In this document: piece by piece, positions 1 to 11,403 of the stretch | Position numbering within the stretch: position 1 is the first letter of the stretch | Layout: each line of letters starts with the position of its first letter | The notes under the pieces: model-generated | Told to the model about the DNA's origin: nothing | Seen by the model: the letters and a program-made list of their open reading frames with translations, nothing else | Database searches by the model: none | Program-made: the position numbers and the translations under genes | NCBI GenBank assembly: GCA_037893225.1 | Contig: JAZGUH010000206.1 | Location: forward strand, 248,001-312,000 | DNA: 64,000 bases | Reading direction: 5' to 3' | Origin: Hippasteria phrygiana | Taxonomy: Eukaryota > Echinodermata > Asteroidea > Valvatida > Goniasteridae

Positions 1-206
1 TACGGATGACGCAAAATGGAAAAAAAAAACAGTGGCACCAGGCCGGATGATGCCATTTGCCGCTATTTGTGCAGTTTCAATCCACTGTTGGATTATTGTG
101 TATGTTACGCTTGACTGCACAAGCACAATGTGTCCGTTTCGCTTGGCTGCCAGAGCCGGCGCGACACCCCAGCGCCTCCTGTAAATAACCGTACTTAAGG
201 GGTTAA
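1..206. mobile_element. TTAA-flanked MITE (piggyBac-like), family A, truncated by window edge
   Basis: Ends ACTTAAGGGG then TTAA (203-206). The same sequence recurs at 14910, 17247, 17610, 38313 and 43076 with a TTAACCCCTTGCG start and an AGGGGTTAA end. Non-coding, about 210 bp when uninterrupted. TTAA targets and CCCC/GGGG termini point to piggyBac-type transposition; no transposase is present. Confidence 0.7.
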
Positions 207-295
207 CTCTGCGGTGTGTCATGGTGCTGTTTTGTTAAGTAGGTCACCGTGGTGTAACAATGCGTGTATATTGTTATGGCACACCGCAGGGTTAA
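203..295. mobile_element. Small TTAA-flanked inverted-repeat element
   Basis: TTAACTCTGCGGTGTGTCAT on the left matches the inverse of ATGGCACACCGCAGGGTTAA on the right, about 20 bp TIRs. It shares its TTAA with the family A MITE on the left and a family B relative on the right (292-385), so three elements abut at two TTAA sites. Confidence 0.6.
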
Positions 296-816
296 CTGCT
301 TGAATACGGATGACAGCCACAGCCGCGGTTTGAAAAAGGCCGGCTGTCTATACGGACATTCCTGCATGTACTCAACCATTCATGTTTCAACTATCGTTCT
401 TGAGTGAGAATGTGAGAAAAGAAACTGGTAAAGTCCCCACAGAAAAATATCACTTTTGCCCGAAACTGCCTCTAAGAGAAGAAGGGTGCTAATATTGTGA
501 GAACACCACAGGCAATGTGGGTATGGTATTATTTGAACATTTAGCTAACAAACTCTACCCATAGGAAATCTTACATTAGTAGTGGCTCTGTAAGTAAGAT
601 GAGTGTTGTGCACTCAGTAAACCTTCCAAAATAAAGTATTGGACACTCAATCAAATTTCGAAAATTTTCCATTGTGGAAAATGTCATCAAGTACAAAAAA
701 ATAATAATTTGGAAATCCCCAAGTTTTAACTGCCAGCTGTGGCGACTCAAGTTCAGTAAAATGTGACTCAAAGCAGTCTCACATCTCAGCCACCGAGTTC
801 AACAACAATCGCTTAC

Positions 817-1036
817 CCCACAAGCTGCAGCTGAAGGTTGGACGGATTACTGATCTCAACAACTGTGAAAGTGTTGGTAGACAGCCTGGAGATGACGATA
901 TCACTGGTGCAGGCCTGCGACTTCATCCATAGGGATAAGGAGAGGGCTGAAAGGTCACGGGAGCTCAGGCCGGTGACCTCAATGAGGTCGGAGGCGCTGG
1001 GGTTGGAAAACTTCAGGTCAAAGTCAGTTGACAATT
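817..1036 (-). CDS. SVEP1-like: Exon 30: start of pentraxin/LamG-like domain
   Basis: 220 bp, phase 1 in and phase 2 out. STDFDLKFSNPSASDLIEV, LSALSLSLWMKSQ, then DIVISRLSTNTFTVVEI and LQLQLV match the first strands of a pentraxin: F-x-F-P leader, then S-x-C/L-x-W-x-K/R. The conserved H-x-C-x-S/T-W-x-S signature and calcium-binding loops would lie in later exons left of base 1. Placement straight after the EGF block is as in SVEP1. Confidence 0.8.
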
Positions 1037-1149
1037 CTGTCAATCACAACAAAAGAAAATACTCAAGAATGGGACACGAGGAAGAATGGCCAACTATTGC
1101 TTGTCATCGTAAATTTCACGGCCCTTGCTCAACAGCACACACCCAAGAT

Positions 1150-2420
1150 ATTGATGTCTACAAATCCATTTAATATCATCTGTTTTATAAACGAAACATT
1201 TTGTGACTCCTCAATCTCCGACGAAGAGCTTAACCTCCCCGAATACTCTTTTGTCAGAAGAGATAGAAACCGTCACGGGGTGGGGTCGCAATGTTCATCT
1301 GAAATAATTTAACTTTCATCCACCGTGATGACCTAGAAACAGATGATGTCGAGTGTCTATGGGTTGAATTCAAATGTAAGCAAAGGCAGCCTGTGCTTAT
1401 AAGTTCTATTTATAGGCCACCTTCAAGTTCTGTTGAGTTTATAGACAAACTGAGTGGTATTACAGATAGAGCCTCATGTGAATGTAAAGAAATTATTGTA
1501 GTTGGCGACTTTAATTGTGATGTTTCCGAGGACGATAATGGTACTTCATCAAACCCTATAACTTCATGTTTTAATATGTTCCAAATGACGCAACTTATAC
1601 ACCATCCTACCCACGTTACTGAATCTACTGAAACAACCATTGATCTAATTTTTAGCTCCCACGCTGAACTTGTAAGTGAAAGTGGTGTCCTACCTGTCCT
1701 GATTAGTGACCACTATCTTCAGGCATGCAAATTAGATTTAACAAAAAACGAGGAAATTCCAATCTTTACAAGACTTTGTAAAGTTTTTCAATTTTCAATG
1801 GCATAAGTGTGAAGTGAAAAACAAGGAAATCAGCTGATCGAAGGAAAAGTTGCATGCCTGTATCTTGTTTACGGTCTTCATAATTGGAAAGCCCCCTAAA
1901 AGAAGGCCGTTCAATTGTTTTCAGATGTTTTAAAGATATAGACAATAACGCTTTTCAAGAAGACCTCCTAAATGCCCCATGGGACGGTACACATCTCACG
2001 ACAATATTCTTAATAAATGTCTGAAAAGAGCCGCGCAGATAATCCTTAAGTGTGCATTCTTAACTCCTTCAGCCGATATGTTTGCTAGATTTAATTGGAT
2101 GTCATTTTCTGAAAGAGTTGAGCATAAAAAGGCTATTCTTGTCTACAAATGTATAAAAAAAATTACTCCATTGTATATGACAAATCTGTTTACACCACTT
2201 ATTCAGAATCGTGAAACGAGAGATTCCACTGACATGGCACTGAAGATAGCTTTTGCAAAAAAGAATGTTATGCCTCAAGCTTTGCTTGTAACAGGTACAA
2301 TCATATGGAATAATTTGCATGTACAGTTGAGAACCATGACTTCTCTAACCTCATTTAAATCTGAACTACATAAAACGTTCAGTCAGTAATATTTCCGTAA
2401 ATATGTATTTTTTTTCGCTG
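1150..2420 (+). pseudogene. Decayed non-LTR retrotransposon (LINE), endonuclease and RT C-terminus
   Basis: Plus-strand relic in the intron before the pentraxin exon. 1185-1312 encodes an endonuclease start (INETFCDSSISDEELNLPEY, then RRDRNRHG) broken by a frameshift. 1393-1806 continues the apurinic-type endonuclease (SIYRPPSSS, IVVGDFNCDVSE, TTIDLIFS, ISDHY). 1979-2389 is the C-terminal end of the reverse-transcriptase region (LNKCLKRAAQIILKC, then WNNLHVQLRTMTSLTSFK). The catalytic RT core is deleted between 1806 and 1979, so the element is dead. CR1/L2-like by C-terminal pattern; the clade is uncertain. Confidence 0.85.
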
Positions 2421-3349
2421 TCTTTGCTGATTATACAAATCTAAATCTGTGCTGATCTACAGAGTTAGAAAACTTGGTTGCCATAAACAATAAAGAGCCG
2501 GATGGGAATTTTCCCGTGTTTTCACCCAAAAGGGTTTTTCGCGGGTTTTTCCCCCCTCCTGTAATCAGCGAATATATAGCCATATATTTTCTTGATGTCA
2601 CAAAATATTTCCAAATTCTTTGTGTTCAGTTTACACACATCATATAGTAAAGCCAGTCAGGGTTCCCACAGAAATCTGAAAACCAAATTCCATGACTTTT
2701 CGAGGACTTTCCAGGACTAAAATATGACAATTTCCATGACATTTAACGCAATTTTGCAGAGAAAAGTTGTTTGGTATTATGATACTGATGAACCGCTGAT
2801 ATTGGGCTAACAAATTTGTTAGCTTTTGAAAATAAGTTTTAATTAATAATGGCCTCCTCAAAAGCGTTCCATCAAAAATAACCCTTGCATGATCTTGATT
2901 TCCATGAATTTTCCATGACCTTCTTATTTTCCCAAATAACCCAGACACTGTAAATCATGTCCCTGGAGCAGGCTCAAGGAATGGATGAGTGATCATGTAC
3001 GTGCACTGTATATATATCCGAGGACAAGAGAAGAAAGGAAACACAAAGAAACCTTTCAGTCCTCGAACGTAGAGTCTTTTGTTGAAATCGGTCCTCAAAC
3101 GTCAGGATACGTGCTTAGTCTATGGGGGTTGGTTATATTAAAGGAACAATAGGAAACGCAAAGCATTGTCCTCGAACGTATGACTTTGTGTATGGTATTT
3201 TATTTAATTTAAATCACCCTATTCAAGGCTAAAAGCCACTCTAGACAAATTTCGAATTGCCAACCCTACCACCCTTACGGTTTTCCTGGGCCTAGTTCTA
3301 AATAGAGGGTAATTCTTCAACAGATTCCAGAGAAATTTCCAGACCTATA
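2421..3349. other. Intron, no gene seen
   Basis: I see no exon or named element. There is an AT-rich start and a repetitive GTCCTCGAACGTA motif around 3057-3180. Confidence 0.5.
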
Positions 3350-3551
3350 GACGAATCCGGCGACCAAAATTAGAAGCATTTACTGCGGTGGCACCACGCT
3401 CGCGTGCGTATTTTACGCACGCGCTCGACACAGCTTCGACCAACAGGGCGTTTACAACTTGCCAAAATGCGCACGCGACTCAAATTAAAGAACGCGGGCA
3501 GCCTGCACGCGAGCGCGGCACCACTGTAAAAATGGCTTTAGTGAATTCCTG
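3350..3551. mobile_element. TA-flanked MITE (mariner-like), family C
   Basis: About 200 bp with inverted ends (AGACGAATCCGGCGACC left, inverse of GTGAATTCCTG right) and TA on both sides. A second copy is at 42065-42268 inside a different MITE. It contains a short internal palindrome with ACGCTCGCGTGCGTA. No coding capacity. Confidence 0.65.
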
Positions 3552-3600
3552 TATAGACCCAGGCCAACTCACCTCCCCCCCTTTAAAAGCCGAATCTTAC

Positions 3601-3734
3601 CTGTTTCACAGTGGATGCCTGTATATGCCGGTTGGCACGCACACTGGTAACTGTTGAGATTGTCTATGCATGAGCCCCAATTCTGGCATGGTTGACTCAG
3701 ACACTCGTCAGTTTCCGCATCACAAAGTTGACCA
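3601..3734 (-). CDS. SVEP1-like: Exon 29: end of EGF 20 and EGF 21
   Basis: 134 bp, phase 2 in and phase 1 out. SGQLCDAETDECLSQPC, QNWGSCIDNLNSY, then YTGIHCET: the last EGF before the pentraxin domain. Donor GTAAGA, acceptor CCACAG. Confidence 0.93.
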
Positions 3735-4069
3735 CTGTGGCACCAGATAAAAACAAATACGGTCAAAGGCTGAAATCCAGGGCTTGGTTACTGGTCAGCA
3801 GGAATTTGTGCTAAGGGGCCCTTCAAAATTTTCAATGTTTTTTAAAAGCATTCCTGAAAATATGGGTGGGTCAAGGAAAATTATTGAAAATCAAAATTCT
3901 TTTTTCAACAAAAAAAATTAAGAAAAAAATGAAAGAAAGAAAATAAAAAAAATAAATAATAAAAAATAAAAAAATAATAATCTTTTGACTTGCTGATTCC
4001 ACTCATGCATTCCCATTCATTAGTTTTTTAACCGTGTGCCCGTACGTGCAGAGACGGGGTTGTACATTT

Positions 4070-4212
4070 AACAATTGTTGACTGCTGTGATGTGGGATAT
4101 GTCGTTTTTAACACCCGAGGGACGCATAGCACCCGAGGCGAAGCAGAGGGTGCTATGCGTCCCCGAGGGTGTTAAAAATGTCATATCCCACATCACAGCA
4201 GTCAACAATTGT
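4070..4212. repeat. Near-perfect inverted repeat (foldback), 64-bp arms
   Basis: The left arm starts AACAATTGTTGACTGCTG and runs to the GCATAGCACCC area; the right arm is its inverse with few changes and ends at CAACAATTGTT. About 13 bp separate the arms. Intronic; no gene. Confidence 0.8.
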
Positions 4213-5050
4213 TTTGTTATATCGCCAAACCCAGGTTGGGTTAAAATGTGCCCCCTAACCAACTTCCTGAATCAATAGATCCATACATAATTATAATACT
4301 AGGTCCGCATCCAAAATACACATACCTCAAAGCTAGAACAACTCTTTTTCAACACGCCATTTTTTTTCTCTAAAACCATCTTTCATCGTCTGTAACTAAT
4401 TGCCCTTCAATTAAAAATGCATTCAAATGTAAACTAAAATCATTCCTACTACTCCCAGAATACCTAATTTCTCTTCTGTTATTAGTTTCAATCGGGTTCA
4501 GCTATTACTGATCTGTGGCACGTGCTGTTCATCATCGAGTATACTTAATGTGTTTAACGCCCTCTTGCGTTGTATTTGAAGTGCGCCCTCTTTTGACCAT
4601 TGTCAGTGTACGAAACGACTGTGCATTCATCTTGGCAGCACGTCACCCTGCACACCCTGGCGGTTGCTTTAGGACGACTTTGAACATGTGCCGCCCATTG
4701 AATCATGTAATTACATGTTCATACTTTTTAAGCTAATACCGAATTCTAAAGCAGCAGTTGGCTTTTCCCTTCTATTCCTTGGGGAAATAATAGCCACCTG
4801 TCACTCTGTGGCCGTCTGTTCGATAAGTTTTGTACACAAAATTTGGGAGCCAAGGATGGTGTTCGTTATAGCCGAATGTTCGGTATAGCGGTGTTCGTTA
4901 TAGCGGCGTTCCACTGTACTACTAAATCTTTACTTGGTGCTGTTTTGTTTTATATCGTTTTGTTTGGCACATCCATCACAAGCTTTAGCTTTTTAGGATG
5001 ATGCCTCCACACCTGCTTTAATGTACATGCAGTATTCAATGTGACATATA

Positions 5051-5244
5051 GGGGGTTTTCGAAACCTTGGCTTCGTCTCCGACTTCCGAATAACTAAACG
5101 GAATTATTCTACATTTTGGTGCATGTTCTGCTTCAGGAACATTCATTCGGTTGATTATGAAAGCAAAATATTGGAATATTTACATGTGGTTTGCTTCTCA
5201 TTTATTTAGACGTCGGAGACGAAGCCAAGGTTTTGAAAATCCCC
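5051..5244. mobile_element. TA-flanked MITE with 30-bp TIRs
   Basis: GGGGGTTTTCGAAACCTTGG on the left mirrors the right end (inverse of GGTTTTGAAAATCCCC), both followed by CTTCGTCTCCGAC inward. Flanked by TA on each side, which suggests Tc1/mariner-type mobilisation. Confidence 0.7.
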
Positions 5245-5452
5245 TAAGAGTGCGGAAATAAACGTTTTCTTGAATTAAATTGAAAAACTGAATTGCACTA
5301 TTGCAGAAATATTTTGCAGGCTTAAATATTATGTCACAGCCAAGTTATGCTCAAGCTTGCAGTTTCTTTGTTCATTCTAAAAATAAAACAGAATTCAATT
5401 GTATTTCTTTTTCAACAGTCTTTAGGTCCGGGAATGCACACTTTAGAATCAC

Positions 5453-5582
5453 CTATATCCTTCTTCACAGATACAATCAAAACTGTCCCCTTCAACTACA
5501 CAGGTAGCTCCATTGCTGCATGTGGAGTCAGTGCATAGATCAGTCAGCCGGACTTCCACGTCGCACAGCAGACCGGTAAAAT
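5453..5582 (-). CDS. SVEP1-like: Exon 28: end of EGF 19 and most of EGF 20
   Basis: 130 bp, phase 1 in and phase 2 out. DFTGLLCD closes EGF 19; LTDLCTDSTCSNGATC to FDCICEEGY is EGF 20. The splice to exon 29 restores GYSGQLCD. Found from splice sites and cysteine pattern; there is no start codon in this frame. Confidence 0.88.
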
Positions 5583-5925
5583 CTGCAGACAAGATGGGCA
5601 AAGAGTAAAAGTCTTTTGGAATCTGCTGTGTTTACTTTGACACATTTAACTCTGGAAGTAATCTGGTATGTCCCAAAATTGCAAACTCGGTTCTAATTTG
5701 CCTAATGTAAATTCCTGACAACATGACCAATGCCACGATCACCTGTCGGGTGGAATTCTAGACGTAGACTGCACAATGTGGATGTGCTGATGGAAGCTTG
5801 TTGGCCTTGTGAGTGCCAGTGGGCATCAATGCAACAAATAATTTGGCAAGGTTCATTAGTTTGTGCTGGGGGTGGGGAGGATGGAGGGATGTACTGGTGG
5901 GAGACTAGTGGGAGGGGTTGGTGAG

Positions 5926-6480
5926 GGGGCTCGTGGGGTTGCTGGTGGGGTTGCTGGTGGGGTTGCTGGTGAGGGGGACTGGCAAGGGGGGCTGGCAAGG
6001 GGGGCTGGCGAGGGGGGCTGGCGAGGGGGGCTGGCGAGGGGGGCTGGCGAGGGGGGGCTGGCGAGGGGGGCTGGCGAGGGGGGCTGGCGAGGGGGGCTGG
6101 CGAGGGGGGCTGGCGAGGGGGGCTGGTGAGGGGGGATGGTGAGGGGGGATGGTGAGGGGGGGCTGGTGAGGGGGGGCTGGTGAGGGGGGGGCTGGTGAGG
6201 GGGGGCTGGTGAGGGGGGGCTGGTGAGGGGGGGCTGGTGAGGGGGGCTGGTGAGGGGGGCTGATGAGGGGGACTGGTGAGGTGAGAGGGGCTGGTGGGGT
6301 GAGAGGGGCTGGTGGGGTGAGAGCCGGTTGGGGAGGGCCGGTAGGGGAGGGCTGGTAGGGGAGGGCCAGGAGAGGGACAGGAGGGGCGGGCTTGTAATGG
6401 CGGGACAGTGGTGGTAGTGCTGGTGGGAGAAGGGCTGGTGGGAGAAGGGCTGGTGGGAGAAGGGCTAGAGGAGTTGGTGG
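5926..6480. repeat. G-rich 14-15 bp minisatellite
   Basis: Tandem GCTGGCGAGGGGGG-type units (about 5975-6125), then GCTGGTGAGGGGGG (6125-6270), then degenerate CTGGTGGGGTGAGAGGG and GGGCTGGTGGGAGAA units. Strand-biased: G on the + strand, so the gene's transcript is C-rich here. Runs of 4-7 G every 14 bp are compatible with G-quadruplexes in the template strand. Confidence 0.85.
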
Positions 6481-6561
6481 CTGGTCATTTTTTTGGGTTG
6501 GCCCAGGCCCATCCTGGCCAATCCCTAGCTATAAGTCTGATTGGGCAAGATATTATTATAC

Positions 6562-6706
6562 CTGCTGGGCAGTCGCAGGAGAATGCTGCCACTGCATCAA
6601 CACAGCTAGCTCCATTCTGACAGGGGTTGGACCTGCACTCGTTGATTTCTTCCTCGCAATAACGCCCTATATAGCCAGTGGGACACAGGCATTCAAAGTC
6701 AGCCAC
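6562..6706 (-). CDS. SVEP1-like: Exon 27: second half of EGF 18 and EGF 19
   Basis: 145 bp, phase 0 in and phase 1 out. [17 protein letters not shown] completes EGF 18; [17 protein letters not shown] to FSCDCPA is EGF 19. The donor (GTATAA) is directly followed by intron leading into the G-rich minisatellite at 5926-6480. Confidence 0.93.
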
Positions 6707-7096
6707 CTACATATTTGGAAAAAAAATCAAATTATATTAAATAGCAAATTAAAATTTCATGATGGCTTAAATTTATCTCGATCCCTTTCTCCACAACTGT
6801 ACAACACTGTTTTGCTGTTAGCCGAACAAATTCAAAAATATGCCTGGAAGTTGAGTGGGGTTTGAAAAAAGCAAGTGAGAATTGACGCGGGGTTGAACTC
6901 GGGGAGAAATATTGCGCGCCACCCTGGGGTGAGTTTGCCCCGGGGATGGATACCCTAGTGTGAAAAGGCCTCTAGAGTGGCTTTTAGCCTTGTATATTGG
7001 GCGACTTCCATGAAAAAAGTCTGAGCAGCCATATTGATGAGTCATGACAGACTTTGCTTACTTTACTGTTACATTTTGTTTGTCCACCAGCCCTAC

Positions 7097-7290
7097 CTTA
7101 TCTATACACGATCCTCCGTGTTGACACTCCACGTTGAATTGTTGACACTCGTCAGCATTTGTTTCACAGTTGATGCCACTGTAGCCTGGCAAGCACTGGC
7201 AGGTGTAGCTATTCAGCTGATCCTGACACTCACCCCCATGCTGGCAGGGGTCTGGGTCGCAATCATCCACATCCTGGTCACAATGCTCTC
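7097..7290 (-). CDS. SVEP1-like: Exon 26: EGF module 17 and first half of 18
   Basis: 194 bp, phase 1 in and phase 0 out. GEHCDQDVDDCDPDPC to GYSGINC, then TNADECQQFNVECQHGGSC and IDK. The intron splits EGF 18 in its middle, in phase 0, unlike the rest of the EGF block. Confidence 0.93.
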
Positions 7291-7663
7291 CTGAGCAAAA
7301 GGAATGACATGTACAAGTGGATTGAGATATCGGTACAAAGCAGGATTCAACAAAAATGGGTACATTTCATCACCAACACCACAAAGTCAAACATGTACTT
7401 CTTATTGAAATTCATTTTTTGCCCAATTTCTTGGGTGTTTTGTGTATATATCTACATCTTTATCAAGGTAAAAGGCTTCATTTTTTAGGATGTGACCAAT
7501 TTAACAATGTATATAACTCATTTGTCGAATTTTGCAAAATAACACCCATTTTAGTAGAGCCAGTCACACATGCTACTGCAAGTGCTGCACATGTACAAAG
7601 TTGTCTACGAACTCGCAAACAGCAATAGGTTAATTTGGCCAGAAGGAAATGTGGCTAGTATAC

Positions 7664-8190
7664 CTGCCCATCCTGGTTGGCAAACGCACTGGAAGCCGTT
7701 CACCTCATCAACACAAGTCGCCCCGTTCTGACATGTCTCAGATATGCACTCATCGATGTCTTGATTGCACAACACCCCCGTGTAACCCGTCTCACACACA
7801 CATGCAAAAGACCCCATCAAGTTCACACAGATCCCGTGTTGGCCACATGGACTGTTGCTGCATTCATTCACATCAATCTCGCAGTTGACACCGTCGTAAC
7901 CCTCGGCGCAGATGCACGAGTAGCTGTTGGTGTGGTCGACGCATGACGTGGCGTGTTCGCAGGGGTCCAGCGCGCACTCATCAAAATCTACATCACAGTT
8001 GCGACCCACAAAACCCGGGAAGCAAAAGCACCTGTAGCCTGGCGGATCGTTCCGACATATGCCTTGCTGGCATGGGTTGCTCTGACAATAGTCGATTGGT
8101 TCCTCGCAGTGAGCACCAGTGAAGCCGTCGGAGCAGATGCAGGTATAATCAGCGATGCCATCAATGCAAGTACCATCATTCTGGCAGGCA
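7664..8190 (-). CDS. SVEP1-like: Exon 25: EGF modules 12-16
   Basis: 527 bp, phase 2 in and phase 1 out. Modules: [56 protein letters not shown] and [16 protein letters not shown] to CQPGWA. Most have the calcium-binding D-x-D/N-E pattern. Closed by GEHCD in exon 26. Confidence 0.94.
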
Positions 8191-8379
8191 CTAATAACAA
8201 GGGAAAAGAAAAGTTTTTAAACTTTGGTCATTTGTAAATTTTCGCAAGGCATGATCAACAGGCAAGGAAAATGTGTGTGAATACATTTCTTTTCACATTT
8301 TTAAAACAGCCAGCCAAATTTGAAGGGGGCTACAGGAGCTACAGTACATTGAAAGTTAACCTAGGAATGGGAATTTCTC

Positions 8380-8570
8380 TTCACACTTTTTCACTTACCA
8401 CGGAATTCATTTTCTTTTCACAAAATGTTGAAAAAGATTTCCCTCTCTGGAAAAAATATTTTCACGCCTTTTCACACAAGTGGGAACAAATTTTCACTCC
8501 TTTTCACACAAGTGGGAAAATATTTTCACACCTTTTTACAAAAGTGCAAAAATAATTTCCCACTTGAATT
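8380..8570. repeat. Degenerate TTTTCACAC tandem repeat
   Basis: Imperfect units of roughly 30-35 bp built on TTTTCACACAAGTGGGAAAA, between exons 25 and 24. Confidence 0.55.
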
Positions 8571-8993
8571 CGCAGGGGAGAAAAGTTGACTGCAAAAAGT
8601 AAAATGCGAATGAGACTGAATTCTTTTCACAAAATTTCCAATTCCCATTAACTATCAATTTCAAATTACAATGTACTGCAGTGCTCTGTATATTTAGCCA
8701 TCCACTAAAAAGCGACTGCCCTCTTTTTTACGCAAATAATATTTTCTAGAATGCACAAAATCTTTTGAACATTTCTGAGAAATTTCCACCATTTCCCAAC
8801 CTGTTCAAAATCAGGATATCAAACGTAAGTCCCCTTCTGGGCTTTGAACACAGGCCAGAATTCAAAACCGGGCCATAGAGGTGAGAGGTAGGCAAGGAAA
8901 TGCACCAACAAGCCGACTCGTGTTTTCGACCTGTGCCTGCTTAATATCATTCTTTTTCTAATATCGGCTACTTTATGAATGTTTTTGTAATAC

Positions 8994-9147
8994 CTTGGGG
9001 AGCAATCGTTGATGTTAATCTCGCATGCAGAGCCCATGAAACCAGCCAGACAGAAGCACATGTAACTGTTATCCAGATCCACGCAGAACCCGCCATGCTG
9101 GCATGGCATGGAGGTGCAGTCATCAATGTTGGTCTCGCAGTTGTGGC
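8994..9147 (-). CDS. SVEP1-like: Exon 24: EGF module 11
   Basis: 154 bp, phase 1 in and phase 2 out. GHNCETNIDDCTSMPC to GFMGSACEININDCSP. It closes EGF 10, encodes EGF 11 and starts EGF 12. The splice to exon 25 gives DCSPSACQNDG. Confidence 0.92.
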
Positions 9148-9469
9148 CTGCATTAGAAAGCAAACAATGAAAATGTCTGAATGGGTGAAAGAATCGACTC
9201 AGATTTGGTCATCTTCTAAATACTCGGTACAATGGCACAGACTACAGGTAATAAGAGTTGGAAGCATCCAAGCATGTTGAAAAAGGGACACAAAAAGGAT
9301 ATATATGCAACATTTGAAACACGATAGTATACAGCATTTACTTTTGCTGTAATTTTCAGAAAAGCATGGATTTGGGATTAGTATTTTACAACAAATACTG
9401 TAACAGTGACCTGTATAAAGTTTCGTGTACAAAGATTGCTGGGAAAACAAAGAGAATTAAATGCTGTTC

Positions 9470-10880
9470 TAGTTGTATCCTCATTGAGTGATATCCCCAC
9501 AATGTCGCTTCCAATGTTGTTTAGTAAAGTTGGGGCGTGACCCTTGGCTATAAAACAGTATTATGGGTTTATGACTTCTGACTAGTAATCCAGTAAGAAT
9601 TGACATGAAAAATGCCCAACCCTGACATTTTAGTTAACAACCAAATTTCTACTCAGAAACCTTTATATGGTTGCCCTAAACACACAAACAATTGTTCTAC
9701 TTGGGAAAATGAGATTTTTAAGCTCTTAAAAATGCCGCTTTCTACATGCGAATGTGCTATTACCCAATTACTGATGCCCAAATTGGAAGAATGATCAGCC
9801 AATACAGGCTCATCATAAGTTGGTCAGAATCCAATATGGGCAATAGAGCATATCACGTAAAACCGATGTAGCTAAGTTGTTACTTTTTTTAATCGATCAC
9901 AGACTCAGTTATTGCCATATTTTAACTGAACTGATGTTATTAACCGGATTGATATTATTTTGCATGAAGATAAAATAACTTGCGGACAAAATTTGTCCTT
10001 AGTTGACGTCTGATTTTAGGGTTTTATGCGATTTTTTAAATAAAAGTTTACATTTCTGTAAAAAAATTACCAAATTACCCTGAATACAGCTAATTCCATA
10101 AAGTTTTATCCCATTTTTTTTGCTGCTGTGCATTTCTTTCTGTCGCAAAGTTCTAATGGGATGGGGATGGGATGGGGATAGGATGGGGAGCACAAGTGGT
10201 GGAGGGGGGAAAGGCCTCAATGGGGCGGGGGGGGGGGGGGGAATGACACAATGCCCCTGCACCCATTACACCACTCTAAAATGGTAATTGAAATAAATTT
10301 TTCAAAAATCTATTAGGGTCGTCTCTTCCCGAAAATCTTCAAGAGTTTTGAGGGCAGAAGCCGTTTAGTACCGATAATAGTGACAATGAATATGCAATGA
10401 CGACGACGTCGTACTTAAAATACTCTTTTCGCATAATAATGTTTGTCATAATCTTCATCAAGTTTTCGCCTTTGCCATTTTGTATTAATTTAAGTTGACA
10501 ATTTGCGAGGACCCTTTCCCAATTTTTCAAAGGGTATGATTTAGCATAGGTGTGGGAAATGCATGCCTTTTTATATAAATCGTGCATCCCTTTTCTTTTA
10601 CAATTATTTAACATATTTCTACAAGGTTGATTTTGGTTGAATTATTTATGGGAGGTAGCTAGAGTCCCAATAAACACATTGCCACTAAAATTAATTAACC
10701 AAAATGTCAGGGTCCTCGTCAATTCTTACTGGACTATAGGGCCCCCTAAACAAAGACACTGCCAATTTGGGAGACCGCCAACATAGCAAGATAGCTCAGT
10801 TGGTAGAGCGCCAGTACGGTATACCGGAGGTCGCAGGTTCAAATCCTGCTCCAGCCAGTTTTCTTTGTTTACTTTGATTA
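9470..10880 (+). mobile_element. tRNA-derived SINE-like repeat interrupted by a 1.15-kb TIR element
   Basis: The head (9470-9588, CCACAATGTCGCTTCC motif) and tRNA-like tail (about 10735-10880) of one repeat are separated by an insert. Box A (TAGCTCAGTTGGTAGAGCG) and box B (GGTTCAAATCC) lie at about 10792-10850. The same head and tail are contiguous in the copy at 39015-39290. The cloverleaf acceptor stem does not pair well, so I read it as a SINE and not a tRNA gene. Confidence 0.7.
9589..10733. mobile_element. TIR element inserted in the SINE
   Basis: Both ends read TCCAGTAAGAATTGAC inward, continuing to CCCTGACATTTT(A/G)GTTAA. About 1.15 kb with no long ORF and an AT-rich interior. Contains poly-G near 10220-10241. 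Confidence 0.65.
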
Positions 10881-10915
10881 CTCATTCAAATTCTTCTTCT
10901 GTTCAAGAACCACAC

Positions 10916-11143
10916 CTGTAAAACCAGCGACACACTGGCAACGGTAACCGGCACCCGTATTAAAGCACGTGGCTCCATGCTGACACATGGACGATTCGCA
11001 GAAGTCAATGGGATCCTCGCAGTGGGTACCAGTCAAGCCCGGTCCACACAGGCAGGTGTAGCCATTGACGTCATCTTCGCAGGTGTTACCAGCTCCGCAT
11101 GGACTGGATAAACACTCGTCGATGTCGGTTGCACAAGTGTCAC
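10916..11143 (-). CDS. SVEP1-like: Exon 23: EGF modules 9-10
   Basis: 76 codons, phase 1-1, without an internal start codon. GDTCATDIDECLSSPC closes EGF 8 and opens EGF 9; DPIDFCESSMCQHGATC to CQCVAGFT is EGF 10, closed by exon 24. A tRNA-derived SINE lies only about 50 bp from the donor side (ends near 10880). Confidence 0.92.
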
Positions 11144-11403
11144 CTGATTCAAAGAGAAATAAATGTATATCTTATTGTTATCCAAACTGCCGGCCAACCC
11201 CAGCAGGGTAGGGAGGTCATCCTTATTAAACAGGCAGTATTGTTTGCAGTACTGCTGCTTTTGCCGAGGTACTGCAATTATGCTTTTGAATAAAACTACA
11301 GTACAATAAACATGGTCAAAAATTTAGTGGAGGACTAAAAAAGAATGGCTAAGAAGGGGGTTTGACCCCCGCCCCCCCCCCCCCCCCAACTGCTCATGAC
11401 ACA

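Noticed and set aside
571..771. Possible second pentraxin exon left of 817
   Set aside because: The minus-strand frame has no pentraxin pattern (no H-x-C-x-S/T-W) and lacks a phase-2 acceptor that would continue exon 30.
1393..2389. Intact retrotransposon genes
   Set aside because: Endonuclease is frameshifted at its start and the reverse-transcriptase core is missing; only fragments remain.
5863..6142. Glycine-rich protein frames on the + strand
   Set aside because: Translation of the G-rich minisatellite; no start context, on the antisense strand inside an intron.
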